From Malania oleifera (lineage: Eukaryota > Streptophyta > Magnoliopsida > Santalales > Ximeniaceae), in assembly GCF_029873635.1 (NCBI RefSeq), contig NC_080428.1, forward strand, positions 63,793,957 through 63,857,956: a stretch of 64,000 nucleotides of DNA, read 5' to 3'. This document shows, one piece after another, positions 1 to 11,171 of the stretch; position 1 is the stretch's first letter; every line of letters begins with the position of its first letter. The notes below the pieces were generated by a model. That model had not been told where the DNA came from. It worked only from the letters and a program-made list of their open reading frames with translations, and searched no databases. The translations under genes were made by a program, and so were the position numbers.

Positions 1-1580
1 CTTCTGGAAAATCATCTGGAAATTCCCTTACCACTGGTGTACTATCAAACTTTAATTCATTTTCTGACACCTCCTTTATAACCACCCCTAACATCTATCC
101 AGGAGCAGTTTTCTCTCTTGCATGGCTGACACTAACTGAGGCAGGGAACACACCTGTGATCCCACAAATTTAAATTCTTACTTGCCTAGTGGTCTGAATA
201 TCACCTCTTTCATATGACAGTCAATATTAGCATAATTAACTGCCCACCAATCCATTCCCAGTATTACATCGAATCCATACATATCTAGCACAATTAGGTC
301 AGCTGGTAAGACCCTCCCTTGAATTTCTACTGGATAACCCTTGAGTACTCGATGACACTTCATCACTAACCCTAATGGTGTAGCTACTAACAATTCTACA
401 TCTAATAATTGGGTCTCGTTTTCAGACAATTTAACATAGGTCGCAGACACAAAAGAATGGGTGACACCTGAATCAAATAAGACAATAACTTGATATGGTA
501 AACAGTAAAGGTACCTGTCACGACGTCACCTATGGTCTCAGCATCTCCCGACATCAAAACATAAACCCTTGTCGGAGCTACATTCCTTTGCTAGCCTGCA
601 CAGGGTGCCTGATAACCTCCCAGGTAGGGTCTGGGGCCTGGATCGGCGGTCCTGGGCATGCTCGTGCCATGTAGCCAAGTCTCCCACAACGATAACAAAC
701 ATCTCTCCTTGCCCGACACTCTCCTAGATGTCTCCTCCCGTACATCTGACACACAGGGTAGATCTGCACACCCTGGTTCTCTCGTGGTCTCGTCACCTGC
801 CTCTAACCTCCATTGTAGTGGTCTCCTCTCCATAGGCCCCAGCTGGAACCTACCTGAAAACCCTAAGGCATGGGCCTCTTTCTCTGATTCTGAGTTATGA
901 TGCCTTTCTACATATCACTCTCAATAACCACAACCCTATCCACAACCTCCGTGAATGTCTGAGCCCGAAAACCAATAACCTGCTCAAATAAATTTTGTCT
1001 CAAACTTTCTTCAAACTTCCTCGCCTTTTTCTCCTCGTCCGGTGCCAAATGTGGGACAAAGCGAGACAACTCAATAAATCGAGCTGCGGACTATAATACT
1101 GTCATCTGCTCCTGAACTAAGTGCATGAATTCTGCTACCTTTGCATTCCGAACGATAGTAGGGAAATATCACTCAAAGAACAATTCCTTGAATCCACTCC
1201 ACGTCACTAGCACATGATCCGGTCTTTGCTCCTCAATCAACTTTGCTAATCTCCACTAGCATTTTGCCTCTCCTGTCAGTTTGAACGTTACGAATAATAC
1301 CTTCTGTTCATCTGTACATGGAAGCCCTGTCAACGTTTCCTCAATGTTCTAGATGCAATTTTTAGCCACAATCGGGTCAGCTCCTCCAGCAAAAGATGGG
1401 GCCTTCATCCGCGTAAATTACTCGATCGTGCAGCTACATTCCCCTGAGCTTCTGGCCATCTCAGCCATCACCTGCTGGGTGATGCTACACAATATCGCAT
1501 CAGTATCTCGACCTCTCATACTGGAAGGTCCTCCTCCATCACTCCCAGCATTCGTACTATTGGTCCCTAGGTCCATCCTA
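1..1580 (-). pseudogene. Ty3/Gypsy gag-protease relic, cut by window edge
   Basis: On the minus strand this reads as the gag and protease part of a Gypsy polyprotein. Gag starts near 1575 with a retrotransposon-gag-like stretch through about 900. A zinc knuckle of the form C-x2-C-x4-M-x4-C (CYRCGRLGYMARAC) lies near 665-710; the usual knuckle histidine is replaced by methionine. The retropepsin-like region at 178-450 contains VILGMDWWAVNYANIDC, the conserved block that follows the active site in chromoviral proteases. Stops and frameshifts interrupt gag and the gag-protease link, so it is not functional. Reverse transcriptase would lie off the left edge. Element D in this window has the same domain order and similar motifs, so a Tekay/Del-like chromovirus is likely; that assignment is inference. 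Confidence 0.8.
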
Positions 1581-1759
1581 AAAAACAAAGAACACAATTT
1601 AAGGACCCTATCTCTCGTACAAATCTAATTTATTTCATCTAATTGAATTCTCATATTCACAATTAACTAGCCTCCCTAATCGTAATTCAAAATCCAATCC
1701 TACAACCTAGACACACGACCCGACAATAGTTTATTATGGCTTTCCTGAAATCGTCACCT

Positions 1760-3642
1760 AGGAAAGACACAGAAACCACCACGAAATCCTGTACGCAGAC
1801 CACAGGACAAAACCTCAAATCCTTTTCTATACTCTGGTATTGTAGAAATTTGGGTTCCTATCCCGATATCTAGACCTTTAATAGATATTGTTGTTCCTCC
1901 AATTATTGAACAGTATGATAACATTGAACAACAATCTAATGATTTGTCACTTCGTAATGAAAATGTCACCGTTGAACCAATTGCAGAACAATCATGAGAA
2001 ATAGCATTAAGGAGATCTCAAAGAGAAAGGAGATCAGCTATTCCTGATAATTATTTGATATATTTACAAGAATTTGACTATAATTTAGGGACTAGTAAGG
2101 ATCTGATTACGTTTTCACAAGCTATTGAAAGCAATGATTCTGAAAAGTAGATCAATGTCATAAATGATGAGTTGAAATCCATGGAATAGAATAAAGTCCG
2201 AGACATCATTGATTTTCCTGAAGGTTTTAAAACAGTTGGGTGTAAGTGGGTCTTTAAAACCAAATACGATCGTAATGATAATATTGAACAATATAAAGCT
2301 AGAGTAGTAGCAAATGGTTTTACTCAAAAGGATTACAAAGAGACGTTCTCTCCTGCATCTAAAAAGGACTCTCTTAGAATCACAATGACTTTGGTGGCTC
2401 ATTTTGATTTAGAGTTACACCAAATGGATTTGAAAATTGCTTTTCTAAATGAGAATTTAGACGAAGAGGTGTATGTAGATCTTTCTGAAGGTTTAATGAT
2501 TAAAGGAAAGGAGCATATGGTTTGTAAATTTAAAAAGTCAATATATAGACTAAACAAGCTTCCAGACAATGGTATTTTAAGTTCCATGATACCATCACAA
2601 CCTTTGGATTTAAGGAAAATACCGTTGATCGGTGTATATATCTAAAGCTCAGTGGGAGCAAGTTTATCTTTCTGATTCTATATTTTGATGATATTTTACT
2701 TGCTAGTAAAGATCTTGATTTATTGAATGACACAAAGAGATTTCTTTCTATGAACTTTGAAATGAAAGATATGGGCGAAGCAACTTATGTGATAAGAAAT
2801 AAAATATTCCGTGATAAATCACGTGGATTGTTAGGGTTGTCTCAGAAGGGATATATCAATAAAGTTATAGAAAGATTTCATATGCCTGAATGCAAACCAA
2901 CTCCTGCTCCTATTTGTAAAGGAGATATGTTTAATGAAAAAGATTGTCCACATAATGAATTAGAAATGAAAAGTATGGAAAATATTCCTTTTGCTTATAT
3001 TGTTGGAAGTTTGATCTATGTACATACTTGTACAAGACCAGATATCAGTTTTGTAGTTGGAATGCTTCCGAAATGGAGCATTGGAAAGGTACAAAGAAGG
3101 TTTTAAGATATTTGAAAGGAACGAGACATTGTATGCTCACGTATCAAAGATCAAATCAGTTGGAGGTGATTGGTTACTCTGACTCAGATTTTATTGGACA
3201 TGTTGATAGTCGAAAATCAACTTATGGTTATTTGTTCCTATTAGCTGGAGGAGCAATATCATGGAAAAGTGCCAAATAGACTATCATAGCAGCATCTACT
3301 ATGGAAGTTGAATTTGTGGCATGGTCTGAGTCCACAATTCATGTTTTGTGGTTGCATAACTTTATCTCAGGACTTGAAATTGTCAACAATATAGCCAGAC
3401 CACTGAGAATTTATTGTGATAATTCCGCAGCAGTTTTTTTCTCCAAAAACGACAAATATTCTAATGACACTAAAAATATGGAACTCAAATATTTGGTCGT
3501 TAAGGAGGAAGTTCATAAACAAATAGTGGTTATAGAACATACTAGAATTGAGCTCATGATAGCAGATTCTTTAACTACAGGATTGGCACCAAAGACATTT
3601 AGGGAACATGTTGATCGCATTGGTCTTTGTTGTAATCCTTGA
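1760..3642 (+). pseudogene. Ty1/Copia pol relic (RT and RNase H)
   Basis: Broken plus-strand Copia pol. After a linker rich in Arg/Ser comes the reverse transcriptase start (GCKWVFKTKYDRNDNIEQYKA near 2240-2300), then the LELHQMDLKIAFLNENLDEE block at 2410-2470. The catalytic YFDDIL motif is near 2683-2700. The connection region and RNase H follow, with SRKSTYGYLF near 3205-3235, the DNSAAV motif near 3418-3435 and a C-terminal ADSLTTGLAPKTF block. In-frame stops (near 2145, 2185, 2643 and 3277) and frame changes around 2580-2720 and 3085 make it non-functional. Integrase, protease and gag are missing upstream, so it is 5' truncated. The Copia lineage was not determined. Confidence 0.88.
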
Positions 3643-3961
3643 TGTATGATTGTGGATCTTTATGTTCTGTTCTATAACATTTGTATAATGATATCAATGA
3701 TGGTGTTTCTGAACATTATTCATGTTTACCATCAATTACGTAATTATGGAGATAGATTATTGTTAACAGGAATAGTCTTTGATAAAAGACATTACGTGAG
3801 CATTATGGTTACTTCCTATTATGGATTGTAGTTAAGTAATTTGCTAGCATTTGTAATACATGGAAGGGAAGATGTCGCTATATTGATATTTACCGCCATG
3901 ACTAGTGTCAGTGAGTTATTTAATTATAATATTATGGTAATCTCACTAAAAGTATGAATAA
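3643..3961 (+). repeat. 3' non-coding tail, candidate polypurine tract and LTR start
   Basis: No gene is seen. After the pol stop there is an AT-rich untranslated stretch. A purine run (ggaagggaaga, 3862-3872) is directly followed by TGTCGC at 3873, which looks like a polypurine tract abutting the 5' end of a 3' LTR. The expected LTR body is interrupted or replaced at about 3962 by an opposed gag fragment. A TATA-like block with LTR-like leader sequence reappears after 4250, so the scrap may sit inside this LTR. No second LTR copy is in the window, so the call is an inference. Confidence 0.45.
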
Positions 3962-4250
3962 GCTAATAACAAGGAAGCTTTCATCAACATTCATTCCTAA
4001 AGTTTTAAGTCTAACAGCTAGATTAGTCATATCTAGGACATGTTCGTTATTCCTTAGCTACCATCAAACTTCATGGTCGTAAGTTCAGACATTAACCTCC
4101 CTGCAAGGGACTTTTCTGCTGAACGGAACCAATTTTCTATAGCCTTAAGATATTCCTTTGCATTTTCTAGTTGATGAAGTGTTGATTTAATATTGTTTGA
4201 TATACACATCCGCATGAACATAATACTTACTCTATTCAACCTTTCCCATG
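3962..4250 (-). pseudogene. Copia gag fragment, opposite strand
   Basis: About 95 codons on the minus strand match the Copia gag (UBN2-type) core: WERLNRVSIMFMRMCI, then KSTLHQLENAKEYLKAIENW, SLAGRLMSELTTMKFDG, and MNVDESFLV near the low-coordinate end. One stop follows the FDGS block and the frame then shifts. Neither the gag start nor the downstream zinc knuckle is present. It faces away from the adjacent Copia pol relic, so it is either a separate element remnant or an inverted piece of the same family. Confidence 0.72.
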
Positions 4251-6460
4251 ACCTATATATAAAGGTCGCTGCTCCAAACTGCTTGTTTCAGTAATAGCAG
4301 TCGGTTGATCTATTTACAGAGGCAAGTCCAGATCCAAAACACCAAGGTGAAACTAATTCTGTTCATTCCAATCAAAAAAATTTGTCTCATTAAAGATCAG
4401 AGTAGAAGAAGCTAGCAAATGTAGTGAAACAGGAACAGACAATACGATAAAATGATCACAACATTAATGTTTTGAATAAAACATTTCCATTAGCAAATTG
4501 CGTTCAATCTTCAGATCAACTTATGCAATATACTAACATTCACATTTACTGGTGATTTACACCCATTCAGGCATAATTCATAACCTTTTAAAGTTCGACT
4601 GGTCTGTCACCTTTGGGCATCCATCCCAATCTCATCATCATTCTTTCTATTATCCTCACTAATTTAATGATGACTTGAAATTTGGTGCACCTTTCGGTCA
4701 ACCATAATAATCAAATAATCATTCTATAATAATTTTTTTTTTAAAAAAAAAACATAATTCAATTCAATGTTTATAACCTTTCTCAGTAAGATTACTTTGG
4801 TGACAACATGTTGATTACAATATAAACATTGATGGATAAATATTCAAGCAAAAAATTGTCCATACTAAAATCAAATAATAAAGCATGCATAACAAAAAAT
4901 TCCCAGACTATTATGATGCCTTTTGCTGAGGTGGCGCTGATGACGTGGTACTGGGGCCCAATGATGATTTTGTTAAATTATACCAAGTCAATTTCCAGGT
5001 AAGTGGGGAGTCATAATGGACCGCTTAAGTCCCACTTTCCTAAACAGAATTTTTCTTAAATATATAATTAGCACAATATATCACAGAATCGGCCATAACG
5101 TAAACTAGTCTTTAAAAGCAAATAATTAACCATACACACTTAAATTCAATTATTCACCCAACTATAAGAATTTTACATGCTTAGTTTTATGTAAAATTCG
5201 ACAGTTCATGCATACATAAATACAATTGATCACCCAATGTAAATAGGTCCATAACATTGTCAACATTGTCTAACTTACTATTATAAAACATATGAGAGTT
5301 CCATAATCAATTAATAAAATTGTCTGCATTCATTTTCATTTAATAGTCCACTTAGGGGAAAGCCATCAACGGTTTCAGGATGCTAACAAGTTCATGATTT
5401 CATAACTATGATATTTCAGACCAACAAAACCTAATAAGACCATCAAATATCATATAAATTTTCTGGTATTATACGAAACATTAACAAGATGGTAAGGGGT
5501 TAACGGAAACGATCTTTATCATAAAAGAAATATCACAATAATTTCAACATTGCTCTAATACCACATGTAAATAATTATATGCTATTATTTACTATAAACA
5601 CAAGATCTTTAAATTATCATATTCTTCACATATATATTATCTTTATGCGGAAAAATAATAAAGTTATAAAGTCACATATTGGAATCTTTCATGGTGTATG
5701 TCAACCGAGAAGAATGCTCGTAGAAACCGTAAAAATCGTTACTCTCGCTTCACCCCATTCTTTTCCCGTACTCCACCAAATTTATGAAAATATGGCTGAT
5801 GAATATCTTAACCATCATACTACTCCCTCCATAACAATAACTATATATAAATTCATAGGAAACTCTTCAACTTCCGGTCATTATATCTAGTTAATCCATA
5901 AATAAGACTTTTTATTTTAGATAAAATCTTTCATTTCCCTTATCATAAATCATTTCATTTCCTTTATAAAATAAAATCTTTCATTTCCCTTATCATAAAT
6001 CATTTCATTTCCTTTATCATATGGTGCACTTATCTTTCATGTGAAACATAGACATATTCTTACACGCTTTTCCAATTAATCCTTATTTTGAAGGCTCCGA
6101 CAAAACTCCTGCCACATATATACAATCATTTTTTTTTTGAATAAATCCGTTTTTGTAATATGTTTCTCCCACACTCTGTACTTCTATAGTTTATTTTTTT
6201 CATAGCCTCAATTGATAAGAAAAACCATACTCATCCCCTAAGCCGCTACTCTTTCTCATTGGAGACTCGAGCAACTTTTGGAAATGCCGTCTCTGAACCA
6301 CTCCTCGTCACACAAGTCAATCTCTTTCCTATCTTCAAACTTATTCACTATGAGAAATAAATTGTAAAAAATAAAAAACAAAAATAGCTTGTTTTTTTTA
6401 ACCAATTGTTATTGGCGATGAATATTCATCCATCAGGTACATAATATAATATATATATCC
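4251..6460. other. Gene-free, AT-rich retroelement debris
   Basis: No coding region is supported. A TATA-like block (ctatatataaagg near 4253-4265) with following sequence resembles an LTR promoter and leader. The stretch gctctaatacca at 5551-5562 is, on the minus strand, close to a tRNA-Met primer-binding site (TGGTATTAGAGC) preceded by a CA end, so a minus-strand LTR may begin near 5566; no partner LTR was found. A short 50-bp-period tandem repeat lies at 5921-6017. The remainder is low-complexity spacer. Confidence 0.4.
5921..6017. repeat. Two-copy tandem repeat, 50 bp period
   Basis: The block starting ataaaatctttcatttccct at 5921 recurs at 5971 with nearly identical sequence through the tcatttccttta segment. 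It is a simple direct duplication in non-coding DNA with no coding potential. Confidence 0.85.
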
Positions 6461-6679
6461 ACAAAATCATCAACTTATTTCCACCAAATCAAATTACAGT
6501 ACCAGCTTCTGAGCATCATACAAAACTTCAAAACTAAACTCCTACAGGTTAGCACATAACATAAGGAGTAAGCCACAAAACTTACCCGAAAAAGAAGATG
6601 AAAAAGGAAAAGGAAAGAGACGAGGAATTGAAACTTGGCAATCCTCTTGAATGTCACCGAAAGTGACAAAGAGCACAAA

Positions 6680-9600
6680 TTAACAAGTTTTCAAAGTGCA
6701 AGCTTTCAAGGAATCAACAAGAATTTCCTCGTTTAGGTTTTGACCTGCAAACAGGAAAAAGGAAAATGCAAAAAGATATGAAAAGCATTCGCATACTTCT
6801 TTTTGAAAAAAATGCAGGTGGAATTATGAGAGCTGTACCTATAAACACTATCTTGTTCATCTGATTTTCTTCCTTCTGCCATTTGCGAGTCGGAACAATT
6901 TCATATATCTCCCTTACCCCCTGATAAACATTCAAGGCCTAGATAAATAGCCATCAAATATGTCTAACAAGATTAACTTCTCCCTAAACTAAGGGGCTCA
7001 ATCATCAAGAAATAAAAAATCAACAAATCCAAAAGCAATGTCATTTTATTATTGGGTAACAATCAGCTACCCAAGCTAGACTCCCACGTGATAAAGTGGG
7101 CAACAGGATAAAGAATATTTTTGGACAAGAGCCTATATTGCAGGATCGTATTTTCAGTATAAAGTGGGCAGCTGGACAAGGAATATTTTTGGACAAACGC
7201 CTATTTTGCAGGATCATATTTTCACTATAAAGTGGGCAGCAGGATAAAGGAATACTTTTGGACAAAAGCCTATACCACTGGATTATATTTTCACTGGGAT
7301 AGTATGACTGCAAGCCCAACAATTATAGCATGACACAAGTGGCCGACAGATGCCAGAACCCCACAAAGAACACCTCAAACCATCATAACAGCATAAAGGA
7401 AAACTAGTAGAATCATACATCAAAGATTTAATCAAATTGATATCAACCATTACCTGTAAAGTATGAAGTTGATCTGAGTTTTGAACGTGCAAAACCCCTT
7501 TGCAGCGATAGACGTCCATGCCATGTTTCTTATCCCAAAGAATCTCCTCAAGCCACATGCGGACCTTTATTTTTTTAAACAGAAAAACATAAGCAAATCC
7601 AATATAGCTCTAGATTAATATATATATATATGTCCCTAAGTTGCTCAGACGCTTCATAAGGGAGACACTTGCATCAGAAACCAACACTTTTAGCATGTTC
7701 AAAATTTAACTTAAGTTTCAGATGTCAGATCATGTGGGTCAGAGAGATGGAAAGCTATGACTATTTAGACAGAGAGAGAGAGAGAGAGCATGAAGCAAAT
7801 GGGGAAAGAAATGTTCATGTAATCACCTCTGGAAAAAATCTCAATGACATGCATCATTGATATAAATGTACATAGTTAACTAAGCAACAACTTTCACGGT
7901 TAGCTAAGATTTATTTAAATGTGGTTGAACAAAATCATACAACATGAAATATTTAAAAAACTCATATGCCTTGAGATGTTTATCAAATATAGAAACTAAT
8001 GTGAAGAAATTACTACTATTTGTGCCATATTCACCAAGTTTAATAATGAGACTGCAGATATATATTACAGTCAGGTAAACTAATACATTCAAGCATTTAA
8101 TGAATAATGCATATATATATATATATATATATATACAAGATAGGCATGATTATCTTTATATTCCAAAAGATCATCTTAGACACAAAATATTGCATAAATT
8201 CATAAAATAGGCTGACCCAGGTCTCCCTAATATGGTGTTTGGTATGAGATTATATTTTATATTCCTAATGAATGTGACATTGAGCATCTAGACGCCCACG
8301 TTTTATCACCCTTTTTAATGGGTATGGCCACTCCCATGGACTTGCAAATTCCTACAAAAAGACAATTTAATCAAAATATGAATGCTTAGTTTGAAGGGTG
8401 ATGTCCACACTCCAAAGCTCCAGAAATGTTCTTTACAACAAATAATGGCAATAATAATCCCATTAATAATGCTGAAAACATTTCCATGCTCTAGATCTGA
8501 CAATAATATTGATTTGAATTGTGAGCCAAATGTGGCCATCATATTATTCTTGACATCCACATCCCTGTCATCAAGATTCCCAGAAATTTAATTGTCAAGG
8601 GCTAAGGGACATCTAAGACCCTCTACCACATATTTCCAACACGAAACCTCTGATTTAGAAACATTATAGGTTTGTTAAGGAGATATATATGCTAGGACCT
8701 GGTTCTATAACTGTTGTGAAAAAAAATATTGAGAAGGAGCTATATTTGCCAGAACCTGGCTCTATACCTGTAACGAGAAAATATTGAGTGGTCTCAGACC
8801 ACCATGTCAACATCCTCTCCGGCCTAACTGGTGGTCTCTGACCACCTACAAAGCAGTACCTGTTGAATGGGCCATGCAATGTTGACCAGCCAGCCCTGGT
8901 GAAATTGGGTTAATGTCAGTTTCCTTTCAAAATTTTAAAATCTCACCCACATGAAAATTTGAAATTTGAACAATTTCATAAACAAAACCTAAACTAATTT
9001 CATCTCCTTTCAATTCTCATTTCCTCTCCCACTCTTTGAGTCTCTCCCCTTCCTCTCTGTGGAGAAACAACCAGAACACAACCCCCACTATCTACCCAGC
9101 AGACCTGCCCCTCACTCCCTCTCAGGCCGCACCACCACAGGACCACAGCCAGCCCCACTGTACAACCATCACCCAGTAGCGGATGACTATCTGGCTGCAC
9201 CACCAAACGACCACCACCAAGTAGCTGATCTGACTCTCTGGCCACGCCACTGCAAGGCAACCACCGCCAGAGAAACAGATCAAGCATGGACCTTGATCAC
9301 AGTTACCACACCCAGCAGTGCCATCAACAATGGAGTTCAAAGGATGGTTTGGATTTCTTGTTGGAGGTGTGGGTATGGCAGTACATGCAGCCGGGAGAAG
9401 GGTGTTCTGCTGTGGATAAATTAGCGAAAAGAAAATACAGAGAAATTTGAAAACTTTCCTGCTTTTTTTTTTGTTTTGTCCTGTACTATGCTGTCTGTCT
9501 TGCATTGGTAAAAATGCCACAAATGAAGTCGATCATATGGCTACTGCCTAATATTGTAAAATAGCTTCAGAGAGACCGTTGAAGGGTCTGTCAGATGTTT

Positions 9601-11100
9601 GTAAAAAAAAATGCCAATAAGCCTACTATGTCCACCTGCAGTCATCTTTATCTCTACCTTGTTCTTTCAACAAATAAAATGAGCTAATATGGTCAAATTA
9701 TCAAATGATACCTTGTGGATGGATGGAAAATTGACAGCAAAAATCAATATGAACCACAACCTCAGGTTCAAATCATATGTTAACTGTGAGAAGCAAAAGA
9801 TGAAATAAGAAAAAACTAGCTATACCAGATTAAAACTGCTTGTTAACACAAGCCTATGAATCTGAGCAAACAGATTCATTGGTAAATGAATGGTTACAAT
9901 TTTGAAATTTGGAAATAATTAAATTAAACATCAAAAGAATTTTAAATCTAATATAAGTTGAACAATTATGTCTGGTATTTAAAAAAAAAAAAAAAAAAAC
10001 TAGGAATTAATCTCAAGTAAGAAAAGAAAATGCACGCTGCTGATTTTAAAATCAAATTGGAAATTATTCAAAATTTTCAAACATTAAAGGATCATTAGGA
10101 ATTATTGAGACATGGAATAATTTCAGGATCTTGATTTTTTTTTTTTTTTTTGTTGTTGAAAACATCTAAATGAATTTGGAAAACTTATGGGTAACTAGAA
10201 ATTTTTGTAATGTTATCCGAGTAAATCCATATCTAGGAACTTTTGGCCTTATTCACTGATAAGGGTGTTGCATTCCCCAAACCAATCTTAAGGTGGCTTC
10301 GTATCTGGTGGTTGATTTTGGGTTTGATTCTTCAATATATTCGTGGGACAGTTAACCAATTTCATGTTAGTCCTTCACTGACAAAAGCGCAATTTGAATA
10401 AACTTCGATTTAACGAGGCATTGAAATTTGTTTAAATTGATACAATTCTAAAATCACAATCTGAAATACTCTCAAATGTCGCATCAATGAAAAATGAAAG
10501 AAATGGATTACCATAAAATATCTTTAACAAAAAAAATGTATAGAAAATCCAGAAATTCATCCATTAAAGCCTCAATCTCAACATAGTAATTTACCACAAA
10601 ATGACTTCGTTGGAATTTTTACAAACACAAGACAGGTCCAGCAAAAGTCCCTCGAGCTATTTTATAACCCCAAGCAGTAGGCAAATGATGCACTTTATTG
10701 GCATTTTTACCAACACAAGATAGACAGTAGAGAACACAACAAAAAGATATTGCATAAAATTTGCAAGTCTGTATTTTCCTTTTGTTGATTTATCCACAGC
10801 AGGCCACCGTTCTCCCTGCTGCATAATTACCACGCCCACACTGACCTCCAACAAGAAATCCAAAATGCATCCTCTCATCTCCATTGTCATCCAACTCTCT
10901 CAAGCACAAATCCCCCCAAACCATCCCCCAAGCCAAGACCCAGCCAGATTCGACTCCACCCTCCACCACCATCAACCACCACATCCCCTCAACTCCCCTA
11001 TGCAGTTTGAGAGAGAGAGAGAGAGGAAGGGAAGAAAAAATTGCGATAGCCTGCAGCTATACCAGTCCAAGACCACTCTGGTGGTGCTTGTGTGGTGGTG

Positions 11101-11171
<71 letters not shown>

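Noticed and set aside
5579..5890. 103-codon plus-strand ORF in the 4.3-6.5 kb spacer
   Set aside because: AT-rich composition, no domain, possibly within an LTR remnant; no supporting evidence.
9059..9424. 121-codon plus-strand ORF in the left fold-back arm as a protein gene
   Set aside because: Its counterpart in the right arm is not preserved as an ORF and the composition is His/Pro/Thr repeats; no homology is recognised.
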